Assembly (NCBI GenBank): GCA_024233935.1
Contig: JACKOY010000007.1
Location: 1-64,000 of the forward strand
Origin: Spirochaetales bacterium
GTDB lineage: Bacteria > Spirochaetota > Leptospiria > Leptospirales > Leptonemataceae
Direction of reading: 5' to 3'
Length of the DNA: 64,000 nucleotides
Shown: positions 43,961 through 51,853 of the stretch, piece by piece
Layout of the letters: the number at the start of each line of letters is the position of its first letter
Position numbering within the stretch: position 1 is the stretch's first letter
The notes under the pieces: generated by a model
Databases searched by the model: none
Told to the model about the DNA's origin: nothing
The model's input: the letters and a program-made list of their open reading frames with translations, nothing else
Made by a program: the position numbers and the translations under genes

Positions 43961-44731
43961 TCAATCAGAAAGGCCTTCGGGGACCGTACCCAGCAGGTCT
44001 GCGATTGCGGGCAACACTTCAACCACGTCACCGGAGATTCGGACGCTCGCCAAACGATCAAAAGGTGTCGGTCCCTGGTTGATAAGAACCAGGCTACCCT
44101 GATTTTGAAGCACCAGGGCCGGCAATTCGTTGACCGGGAATACTTCGAGGCTGCTTCCAGCAACAACAATGACATCCGCCATTTCCGCTGCACGCCAGGC
44201 ACGTTCGGTTGTCTCCGGCGGCAACGGCTCTCCGAACAAAACCACGTCGGGCTTGTAGACGCCGTGGCATAACGCGCAGGCCGGCACCGCGCCACTTTCG
44301 ATCGCATGCCGGGTATCTGCCCCCGAAACCCGGTGGCCACATACGATGCAACTCACCGTGTCGGCCTGGCCGTGCACTGCCAGCACTTCGCGAGTTCCGG
44401 CCTTCTCGTGCAATCCATCTATGTTCTGTGTAATTACTTCCCGCAAAAAGCCCAATTGCTGAAGGCGGCTGAGGGCCAGGTGGGCCGGGTTTGGTCGGGC
44501 GGTTGCGAATCCGGCCAGCAGCGGACGAATCCAATCGTAGAAGCGTTCGGGGTGCGCCCGAAAAGCTTCAATCGAAGCGACTTCGAAAGGATCATACTGC
44601 TCCCAGAGGCCCGAACCGGGCGAACGAAAATCGGGGATACCGCTGGGAACGCTGATGCCCGCCCCCGTTAGCGCTATCGCATGGCGCGCCCGACGAAGTA
44701 GATTCGCGGCTTCTTTCAAGCGTGTCTTCAT
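43961..44731 (-). CDS. cobB: Sirtuin, NAD-dependent protein deacylase (CobB-like)
   Basis: The 256-residue sirtuin has GAGISVPSGIPDFRSPGSG (NAD site) near 23, TQNIDGLHEKAGTREVLAVHG with catalytic His, the zinc pairs CIVCG and CALC, VVLFGEPLPP and VVAGSSLEVFPVNELP. It removes acyl groups from lysines, using NAD. The YxxR motif of desuccinylases is not evident, which favours deacetylation. Its ATG overlaps the stop of the penicillin-acylase-like gene by 4 bases, so the two products are made together. Confidence 0.95.
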   Translation of the reverse strand: MKTRLKEAANLLRRARHAIALTGAGISVPSGIPDFRSPGSGLWEQYDPFEVASIEAFRAHPERFYDWIRPLLAGFATARPNPAHLALSRLQQLGFLREVITQNIDGLHEKAGTREVLAVHGQADTVSCIVCGHRVSGADTRHAIESGAVPACALCHGVYKPDVVLFGEPLPPETTERAWRAAEMADVIVVAGSSLEVFPVNELPALVLQNQGSLVLINQGPTPFDRLASVRISGDVVEVLPAIADLLGTVPEGLSD

Positions 44732-47520
44732 TGCCCGGTCGACGGTGGGCTGAGTACCAGCACGCGATCGTACTGCTGGTTAATGGCCGCGTTGCTGAAA
44801 GGCAGACCATGGCTGCGACCCGAAAGAAAAAGCGGTATCATATCATCATAGTGGGGCGAGAACGGGTTTCCCGATTGACCGGCCGGTATGGTCAGCGTTG
44901 CGGGATCGGGTTGTGAGAAGTCCACCACCAGGCGCATGGCGGGCACAAAGGTCATGCGAAAGTCCTGGCCCCAGTTGAACCCGCCGGCGTTGATCGTATG
45001 GCGATCGCCGCCGCCGCCGTACGGACCACGGTTAAAGAGCAGTGAGAGCAAACTGCGTCCAAACGTGTGTTTGTATTCGTACGGGTGCAGCGCCGCCCAA
45101 TCGTAGCGAGAGGCGCTTGTTCCCCAACGTTCCAAACACTCGCCGTAGGCGGCCAGCAGCGCCGCGCGCAGAACATCAGTTTTGTCTTCGACACGATCCG
45201 CAGTGCTCACATCGTCAAAGAAGGGACTGGTTTGCCGGACGAGTAGATGATCGACTGCGGCGCCATAGCCTCCCTGAGCCGCAAAGAAAGCCGCCCGCAT
45301 CTCATCTTCCTGAAAGATCGGATCGTCAAAGAAAGTCAGACGCGCAAAATGCTGATACAAAAGCCCCATCAAAGCGGCGGCGGGTTCACTCCGATCCATT
45401 TGTCCGCTGAAGTCTTCGAGCAGCGCAAGTGCGCCCGATAGCGCTTCCCGATCCTGCCCGGAGCTGCCGGCAAGCAGGGCCTCCTTCATCGACTCCGTCG
45501 TCAGACGTTCGGCGATGGTCCGGGCAATCAAAGACACGCGATCGAACTGCATCTGTTCTACAAAGGTGCGGTCTATACGATCGCGGCTCAGAATCAGTTC
45601 CCGTACCCGAGCCGCCCGGGCCCCCGCCGTCCAGGAATGGCTCATCTGGATCGGTGCGTTCGCCGGAACCGTGCGGTTGTTGGCGGTCACCAGAAAGCCG
45701 CTATCCGGATCGATGGAATGCGGTTGGTCAGCAAAGGGCAGGTAGGGCAGGCGCCATTCGTAGCGTCCGTTCCAGCCGGGCGAAGGCAGTTGCCCGGTGC
45801 CCCGCATACGGCGCGGCACCCGTCCGGTGGTCTGCCAGCCGATTGAGTTCGCATCGGCGTAGACCAGGTTTAAGTACATCGAATCGATCCCGGCCATGGC
45901 GGCCCGCGCCCCCTCCATTGTACGGCTCCGGCCCAATGCAAAAACGGCGTCCGCTGCCCGCTCGCCGTCTGCGAAGCTCCACCGATGGGCAATGCCGTAG
46001 CGACTGCGATAGGGTATCGGTTGCAGCCGCGGGATCGTGCGTTCTCTTGAAGCGCTATCGTTCAGCAAAGGTCCGTGGCGTGTGAACCGGAGTGTACGTT
46101 GTACCGTTTCGCTTTCGCCCTTAATCCTGAATTCTTCGTTCATTTCCAGCGTGGGAATCCAGCGGCCGCGGTACTGATACTCGACCCGCCCATCTTCACG
46201 GGTACGCAGCCGTTCCAAAAAGAGGTCCTGGCTATCGGCCATCACCATGGTGGCGCCCCAGGCAATGTTGCCGTTCGTTCCCAGAAGCACGATCGGTATG
46301 CCGGGTATCATGACCCCGGCCGCGTCGTAGTCGGGTGATCTTAAGTGCATGATCATCCAGAAACCGGGAATGCCGAAACCGAGGTGCGTATCGTTGGCGA
46401 GCAACGAACGGCCATTCTCGGTGCGCGCCGGAGCAATGGCCCAGTTGTTGGAAGCCGGAATGGAATCCGCGTCGCTGCGATGTCTGGCGGGCGCCAGAAA
46501 ACTGAGCACCGATGCACGCGCGCTCAGAAGCGCGCTGCTCGTTTGTTCTAACTCGGTCAGGTCGAGTCCCGCAAGCTTTTGTGCTTCCTCGAAGGGCAGG
46601 GGTGCGTCCGGGTAAATCGGAACCAGGTAGCTGGCATTTTGCAGACCGAGACGGCCGGCCAGTTTCAAAAACGCCAGCTCTTCGGGCGCGTTCATGCTCA
46701 GGTCGTAGTTGGCCAGAGCAAAAAGCAAAAGGCTGTCCTCCGGTCGCCATTCTTCTGGTTCGTAACCGGCGATCGTAAACTCCAGTGGCAGGCGATTGTT
46801 CTTCACATAAGCGTTTATCCCGCGCGCAAAATCGTGCAGGAGCGCCAGGGACCGGGGTGTAAGCCTTTCGTAAGCCTTGCGGGCATAGCGCGACAGACCA
46901 ATCGTCCGCATGAACACATCGGCCTCAAGCGCTCCCGGGCCGAGCAGCTCTGCCAGCCGGCCGCTCGCCGCCAGCCGCATGGACATCATCTGCCAGAGCC
47001 GATCGCCGGCCATGGCGTAGCCGGTCGCAAAAAACAAATCCGCATCGGACCCGGCTTCAATAACAGGAATACCGAGATCGTCCCGCATGATGCGCACCGG
47101 CGCCCGCAGTCCCTCGACGGTGATCTGGCCGGTCTCGGGCATAAGGGTGCTTCGACCGTAGAGATGCAGACAGGCCAGGACCAGAACACCCAGGCCCAGC
47201 ACGCCCACCAGTGCGAGCAAGACGCGCCGTGGCCAACCGCTGAGGCCTGACTTCAACGCGGGAGCCTTCGGAACGCCTGGGGTTTGCGTCGTTTGCGCCG
47301 TCCGTGGATGGCGTTCTTCTAGTGCACGATCGGAACTCGCTTTTGTTCGGTTCTTCTTTGCGCCAGCGTTTGACTTTTTTGCCGCCGTCTTTCTGCGGGG
47401 TTCTTTCGATGTTTTTTTGCTTCGCGGCTTTTTGGCGAGTTTCTTCGCTATGGCCTTGCGTTTGTTGGTTACGCGCCTGGTCTTCGAAGCCAAACTGCGA
47501 CGGGTGGACTTGCGGGCCAT
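44728..47520 (-). CDS. Penicillin-acylase-family Ntn hydrolase with Lys-rich N-terminal tail and TM anchor
   Basis: At 930 residues, this has three parts. Residues 1-65 hold 28 Lys/Arg in AKK, SKK and KRK runs like histone H1 tails. A hydrophobic helix lies at about 97-118. From about 125 it is a penicillin acylase family hydrolase: VRIMRDDLGIPVI, GYAMAGDRLWQM, and the nucleophile Ser357 in ASNNWAIAPARTENG, normally exposed by self-cleavage of the pro-peptide. Family substrates are amides such as acyl-homoserine lactones and beta-lactams. The tail would face the cytoplasm. It overlaps the sirtuin gene (ATGA). Confidence 0.9.
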   Translation of the reverse strand: MARKSTRRSLASKTRRVTNKRKAIAKKLAKKPRSKKTSKEPRRKTAAKKSNAGAKKNRTKASSDRALEERHPRTAQTTQTPGVPKAPALKSGLSGWPRRVLLALVGVLGLGVLVLACLHLYGRSTLMPETGQITVEGLRAPVRIMRDDLGIPVIEAGSDADLFFATGYAMAGDRLWQMMSMRLAASGRLAELLGPGALEADVFMRTIGLSRYARKAYERLTPRSLALLHDFARGINAYVKNNRLPLEFTIAGYEPEEWRPEDSLLLFALANYDLSMNAPEELAFLKLAGRLGLQNASYLVPIYPDAPLPFEEAQKLAGLDLTELEQTSSALLSARASVLSFLAPARHRSDADSIPASNNWAIAPARTENGRSLLANDTHLGFGIPGFWMIMHLRSPDYDAAGVMIPGIPIVLLGTNGNIAWGATMVMADSQDLFLERLRTREDGRVEYQYRGRWIPTLEMNEEFRIKGESETVQRTLRFTRHGPLLNDSASRERTIPRLQPIPYRSRYGIAHRWSFADGERAADAVFALGRSRTMEGARAAMAGIDSMYLNLVYADANSIGWQTTGRVPRRMRGTGQLPSPGWNGRYEWRLPYLPFADQPHSIDPDSGFLVTANNRTVPANAPIQMSHSWTAGARAARVRELILSRDRIDRTFVEQMQFDRVSLIARTIAERLTTESMKEALLAGSSGQDREALSGALALLEDFSGQMDRSEPAAALMGLLYQHFARLTFFDDPIFQEDEMRAAFFAAQGGYGAAVDHLLVRQTSPFFDDVSTADRVEDKTDVLRAALLAAYGECLERWGTSASRYDWAALHPYEYKHTFGRSLLSLLFNRGPYGGGGDRHTINAGGFNWGQDFRMTFVPAMRLVVDFSQPDPATLTIPAGQSGNPFSPHYDDMIPLFLSGRSHGLPFSNAAINQQYDRVLVLSPPSTGQ

Positions 47521-47536
47521 ACGCTCTCGCTTCCGG

Positions 47537-48181
47537 TCAGTCCATTCGATAATTCAGGCGAAAGGCGCGTTCGGCGCCGGGCGGAACCTCAGAGATGGGC
47601 TCGAAGGAAACGTCGGGCATTTCGCTTTGTTCCAGACGGTCCTTTACGGCCTGGGTCACCAGTATCTCCCAGGCCTCGGCAATGTCTTCGCCAAGCTTGC
47701 TTGCAGCGTTGACTTCCGCGCCAAAAACATCCTGATCGCCGATCTTGAGAACTTTGCCAAACCCCAGCCCCACACAGAGCAAAATCTGTTCTTCTTCGGA
47801 CCGACCGGTGTTGTATTCTTTGAGCGTCCGGTGCATCTGTACGGCGGCATTCACGGCCTTGCGCGCGTTTCGAAAAATAACAAGAAAGCTATCGCCTTCT
47901 ACTTTGAGAAGTATGCCATCGTGTTCGTCGATCAAAGGCACGAGCAGGCGTTCGGACTCCTGAATGGTCTGCAAAAAGTGAATGATTCCGAATTTGGCCA
48001 CGCCCCGCGAAAAACCCGAGAGGTCGGTGAACATGATGCACCACTCTTCACCAAACAGGTCCCAGATACGCTGGTCGATCATCGCTTTGTCGGCGCCTGG
48101 TTTGAGTCGTTCCTGAATCAGCGCTTCCAGTCGGTCTTCCGACGCGCTCATAAAAATGGATCTTCGCTGGGCCATGTCCAA
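47537..48181 (-). CDS. Class III nucleotide cyclase-domain protein
   Basis: The 214-residue protein is a single soluble cyclase domain: CIMFTDLSGFSRGVAKFG carries the first metal Asp, KVEGDSFLVIF the second region, and GLGFGKVLKIGDQDVFGAEV the substrate site. NAASKLGEDIAE matches the cyclase helix. Whether it makes cAMP or is inactive is not clear: the usual transition-state Arg/Asn positions are not obvious. No input domain is fused. It precedes the penicillin-acylase-like gene by 16 bases. Confidence 0.85.
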   Translation of the reverse strand: MDMAQRRSIFMSASEDRLEALIQERLKPGADKAMIDQRIWDLFGEEWCIMFTDLSGFSRGVAKFGIIHFLQTIQESERLLVPLIDEHDGILLKVEGDSFLVIFRNARKAVNAAVQMHRTLKEYNTGRSEEEQILLCVGLGFGKVLKIGDQDVFGAEVNAASKLGEDIAEAWEILVTQAVKDRLEQSEMPDVSFEPISEVPPGAERAFRLNYRMD

Positions 48182-48752
48182 TGGGGTCCCTTAAGTGGCT
48201 TTCGGTCAAGTAAAGAGCAGCCCGATCCGGCACCCGCCGACCACTTTCTGGCATCCGTTTTCGGGAATCGCCGGGACCGCCTTGACCCGGACCGGCTGGA
48301 AGCAGGCCTCCGGCGTCGGTCCTTCCGCCGGGGATGTCTCTTTCGGTAGCGGCTCATCAGCATGCCCGGTGACTTCGTGCGCTGCAACCGGTTCGGTCAT
48401 CTCGAGCAATGCCGGTAGCTTCGCCTTCCCCGGGGCCCACGATCTACAATATCGCCAGCGCCAGCGGCTCTTTCGTATTGGCCGGGGCGAAACCGGTGGG
48501 CAATTCGAGGGCTGGTACGGATGGCACTCCGGAAATATCTATGTTCGATCATTTTTTCTGCAACCAGGCGACGCTTTGCTTGTCTATAAAACGTAGCAAC
48601 GAGCGAGTGGCAGCAGTGAATCTTTCGAAACTACATCATCGGGATACGTTTAAGGCGGCGGTCTGGTCACGTCCAGTCCGAGCTGTGTCCCGGCGGTAGT
48701 CGCAGAGTAGAGTTCATGCGCAAAAGGCCGCGGGCAAAAAGCCGCGGCCTTT
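48182..48752. other. Long non-coding stretch before the EamA gene
   Basis: This 571-base region holds overlapping frames on both strands (48206-48409 minus, 48195-48596 plus, 48409-48699 plus), none with a domain-like sequence or convincing RBS. The region ends in a very strong terminator stem, with no plus-strand gene before it to need one. An untranslated RNA transcribed rightward is possible. I found no tmRNA, 6S or RNase P signature. Confidence 0.5.
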
Positions 48753-48754
48753 TT
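48722..48754 (+). terminator. Strong terminator stem upstream of the EamA gene
   Basis: AAAAGGCCGCGG (48722-48733) pairs perfectly with CCGCGGCCTTTT (48742-48753) around an A-rich 8-base loop, followed by one more T. A 12-bp stem with A and T flanks can terminate in both directions. It serves whatever is transcribed rightward through 48182-48720, or isolates the transporter gene. Confidence 0.8.
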
Positions 48755-48794
48755 GGTTTTCAGGCGTCGCGGCAGTCCCGGTCGGGAGGTTGCG

Positions 48795-49790
48795 ATGCAA
48801 AGTCAGAGTTTACAGTGCCAGCGGCAAAGGGGTGATCCACGTCGCATCGGGGCCGGCACCTTATGCCTGCTGCTGGCAGCGTTTGGTTTCAGTTTCAAGT
48901 CCATTCTCATCAAGTTACTGTACGCGCGCGGGATAGAACACGACACGATTCTTATCATGCGTTTCTCCATGTCGGCGCCGCTATTTGCGCTGGCGCTCCT
49001 GTTTCGCGAAGGGCCGCGTGCTTTTCGCATGCGCCTGAGCGAGTTTGCGGCAATCAGCGCCATCAGTATCATCGGGATCCTGGGCTCTACGTATCTGTCG
49101 CTCTACGCGATTCAGCGTATGCAGGCGTCGATCGCAACGGTTCTGATTTTTACCTACCCGATCATCACGATCCTGATCCTGGCGTTCTGGAAACGTCGCC
49201 TGCCGCTGCGCATGTTCGGCATCAGCCTGCTGGCTTTGACCGGTCTGGCGTTAACCCTGCGCGCCGACGCAATGTCTCTCATGCGCGACCCGGGCGCCCT
49301 GGCGGCCGCGATCGGAGCGGCGATCTGCTTTGGCTTTTACAATGCGGCCGGTGAGCGTTTCTTTTCGGGCTTCTCGCCGCTGCGCCTGTCGGCGTTTTCG
49401 ATCATGATTCCCACGCTTGTGCTCATGGCGGGGCTCGGCTGGAAACAGTATCCAAACGATGGCGCTGCCTGGACGCTGGGCGCCCTGCTGGCGATTCTAT
49501 CGGGTTTTCTGCCGTTCTATTTGTTCATGATCGGCCTGCGTATTGTGGGCGCGGGCCCGGGCACCATCACCAATTCGTTGGGCCCCGTCTTTAACAGCCT
49601 CTGGGCCTTCTTGCTTCTCGGGGAGGGCAAAAGTCCCTGGCAGTTGCTGGGCATTGGTCTGGTTTTGCTGGCGGTGATTTCGGTTCGCAGCTGGCCCGCT
49701 CAACGCTGGCTGCGCCTGCAGCGCATACGTGCGCGCCGTCGAAGCCTGCAGGGGGCGCGCTCCGGAGCCCTGGTCACGCAGCCGCAGTAA
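48795..49790 (+). CDS. EamA/DMT-superfamily transporter
   Basis: ATG 48795 with GGGAGG at 48784-48789 gives 331 residues. Ten hydrophobic helices form the two EamA repeats (about 20-150 and 160-300), with FGFSFKSILIKLLYARG near the start and LGPVFNSLWAFLLLGE in the second, both typical. The family exports amino acids, nucleosides or other metabolites; the substrate is unknown. The frame continues to 48753, inside the terminator stem, so that start is rejected. Confidence 0.9.
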   Translation: MQSQSLQCQRQRGDPRRIGAGTLCLLLAAFGFSFKSILIKLLYARGIEHDTILIMRFSMSAPLFALALLFREGPRAFRMRLSEFAAISAISIIGILGSTYLSLYAIQRMQASIATVLIFTYPIITILILAFWKRRLPLRMFGISLLALTGLALTLRADAMSLMRDPGALAAAIGAAICFGFYNAAGERFFSGFSPLRLSAFSIMIPTLVLMAGLGWKQYPNDGAAWTLGALLAILSGFLPFYLFMIGLRIVGAGPGTITNSLGPVFNSLWAFLLLGEGKSPWQLLGIGLVLLAVISVRSWPAQRWLRLQRIRARRRSLQGARSGALVTQPQ

Positions 49791-49921
49791 TCTCGGGCGC
49801 AGGGTCGATGGCATCGGCCCTGCGCGCTTTGTGTAAGGTCCCCGCGACTTCGCCGGGCGGTGACTGTCGGCAAACAAAGACAGAGCCATCGTTCGGTATT
49901 GGTCTAATGCTAATGGTGGTC

Positions 49922-51775
49922 TCAGGGCGCCGCCGGAGCTGCGGTCGGTCGAAAGTCATAGTCCGCTTCGGTGGCGAAAGGCTCGGTCTCGAGCACCCGC
50001 CTCAGATCGCCGAAGTTTTTCAGGGCCGCGCGTTCGTTGAAAAGGCGCGCGGCGCGTTTGCGTCCGCAGCCCGGCAGTGTCGCCAGGGCCCGGGTGTCCA
50101 TAGCGCAGAGCCGAATGGGATGGCAGAGCGCTTTAAGGCTGCGCTCTTCGGCGCCGGTGATGATCACAGTCAAAGCGGTGCGCTGCCCGCTTTCGAGTAG
50201 CCTGCCATGCGCTGCGCGCGCCGTCGGATCGGAGTCCGGGATCTTGATCGTAACCGGGTAGGACCCCAGGGGCCGACCGAAGAAGTAGCCCTGGTTGCGT
50301 CCTTCGATGATCACGTGTCGCAATCGTGTGCCGGGCGGAAAGTTTCGCAAAAGCATGACCTGGTCGATCTCTTTGCGAATGCGTTCTCGATAGTAGAAAA
50401 AGCGCTCTTCAAGGGCGCGTGGTCGGCGGTGTTTTGCATGAACCGCCCCCTGAACCTCTGGATCGTTTTTGAGTTTTTCGAGGCGCGTGTGCTCGAACGT
50501 AACCGCCTGGCGGATGTTGATGCGGCGCAGAAGCAGGCCGCGATCAAGTATGGTCTTTAAGAACTGATAATTCAGTTCAAACGTGCGTTCACTTTCCCCG
50601 GGCAGGCCGTGAATGAAATTCAGACCGGGCAGCAGGCGCGGGATGCCATCGGCGCGGCGCGCCCCGAACTCGTTTACGATCTCAATCGCAGTCACGGCTT
50701 CTGCAGCGCTGCACTTCAGATCGTTCGCTTTTACTACGGCGGGATCGGCGCTTTCCAGGCCCATGGCGGCCGTATCTCCGGGAGTGTTCTTGCTCGAAAT
50801 GATCTCAACAACGCGGCGCGACTCCTCTGGAAAGGTTGCGATGAGTCCCGGGTTTATATTGTCCAGGTGCAGCAGCTCCAGATCGGGTGCATTCTTGTGG
50901 ATGCCGGAATAGAGTCGCTCCAGACTTTCGGGCCGCGGACGCGGGAAGCTGTTCTGGAAATCCTGCATGTCGGGCAGATAGGTCATCAGATCGGCCTGTC
51001 GACCGAGCCTGAAAAATCGATTACCGAGACGGGCCAGCTCGGCCACTTCGGCGAAAATACCTGCCGGATTTCGAAACGTGGGCTTTCCGTAGAAAGCTTC
51101 CGTACAAAACGAACAAAACACATCCCGCGTGCAGCCGCGATAGGTCTCCAGCTCCAGAATCAGATATGGAAAGTTGGGATGCAGTCGTGTAAGAAAAGCG
51201 CCGCGCGGCGCCCATCGATCCACTTCAAGATAGGTATGCCGTGCGCCGGTGTAGTACGGACCATCGGAGCCTGCGCTTTTGCCGGCCGAAGATCGAAAAA
51301 TATCAGGCGCCTTCGCGCGCATGCTGCCCGCTTCCCGCGCAAAAGCCGCCACGTAGCGCTCCACATCGCCGCGAACCAGGTATCCGCCGGCATCCTCGAT
51401 GCGCGTTCGGATGGCGCCGGAAGCGTAGCGAATGGGGCCGCCAATCAGGGTCACCGCTCGCTTGTTCTTGCGGTGGCGGCTTTCCAGAAAGGCCAGCAGT
51501 TCTGCCACCGTGCCCATTTTGCCGCCCAGGTACTTTCCCGGCACCGTCGCGCCGGCAATCACCACCACCAGTTCTTGTTCCGGAAGAGGTTGTCCGCGCT
51601 GCCGCCACTGATCCACGGTCATGTACTCGATCGCGGCTTCGGGTACTCCCGCGTCGACTGCGGCTCCGGCCGTGTAGCGGCAGTAGGGCGACAGATAGGG
51701 CGGCACACCGAAGCAGGCCGGTTCGTCAACATAGAAATCCAGGATCAACATGAGCGCAGGCAGGCGCCGCCACAT
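49922..51775 (-). CDS. Radical SAM protein with C-terminal helix-hairpin-helix (COG1031-like)
   Basis: The 617-residue protein begins LILDFYVDEPACFGVPPYLS. Its radical SAM cluster motif is CTRDVFCSFC (Cys-x5-Cys-x2-Cys instead of the usual x3), followed by FRLGRQADLMTYLPD. Near the C-terminus, ALATLPGCGRKRAARLFNER is a helix-hairpin-helix motif that often binds nucleic acid. This build matches COG1031, known mainly from archaea as I recall. The substrate is unknown. It is a single gene on the minus strand, divergent from the LptD-like gene. Confidence 0.85.
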   Translation of the reverse strand: MWRRLPALMLILDFYVDEPACFGVPPYLSPYCRYTAGAAVDAGVPEAAIEYMTVDQWRQRGQPLPEQELVVVIAGATVPGKYLGGKMGTVAELLAFLESRHRKNKRAVTLIGGPIRYASGAIRTRIEDAGGYLVRGDVERYVAAFAREAGSMRAKAPDIFRSSAGKSAGSDGPYYTGARHTYLEVDRWAPRGAFLTRLHPNFPYLILELETYRGCTRDVFCSFCTEAFYGKPTFRNPAGIFAEVAELARLGNRFFRLGRQADLMTYLPDMQDFQNSFPRPRPESLERLYSGIHKNAPDLELLHLDNINPGLIATFPEESRRVVEIISSKNTPGDTAAMGLESADPAVVKANDLKCSAAEAVTAIEIVNEFGARRADGIPRLLPGLNFIHGLPGESERTFELNYQFLKTILDRGLLLRRINIRQAVTFEHTRLEKLKNDPEVQGAVHAKHRRPRALEERFFYYRERIRKEIDQVMLLRNFPPGTRLRHVIIEGRNQGYFFGRPLGSYPVTIKIPDSDPTARAAHGRLLESGQRTALTVIITGAEERSLKALCHPIRLCAMDTRALATLPGCGRKRAARLFNERAALKNFGDLRRVLETEPFATEADYDFRPTAAPAAP

Positions 51776-51853
51776 TTGACTTTACGATAGTGGCGATCGG
51801 GTTAATGAAGGCATGGACAGAAAAGCGCATCCGGGCTCTGCTGGAAACCGAAA

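Noticed and set aside
47417..48349. 310-residue plus-strand frame over the cyclase and the start of the acylase gene
   Set aside because: Antisense shadow; the opposite strand holds two recognisable genes.
48206..48409. 67-residue minus-strand frame with CQKVVGGC
   Set aside because: Could be a small protein, but no RBS or neighbour support was clear enough to call it.
48195..48699. Plus-strand frames 48195-48596 and 48409-48699
   Set aside because: No domain, no convincing RBS, and they overlap each other in different frames.
48753..48794. Upstream extension of the EamA frame
   Set aside because: It begins in the terminator stem; ATG 48795 has a GGGAGG site.
50609..51790. 393-residue plus-strand frame opposite the radical SAM gene
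   Set aside because: Antisense shadow; the minus-strand protein has clear motifs, this one has none.
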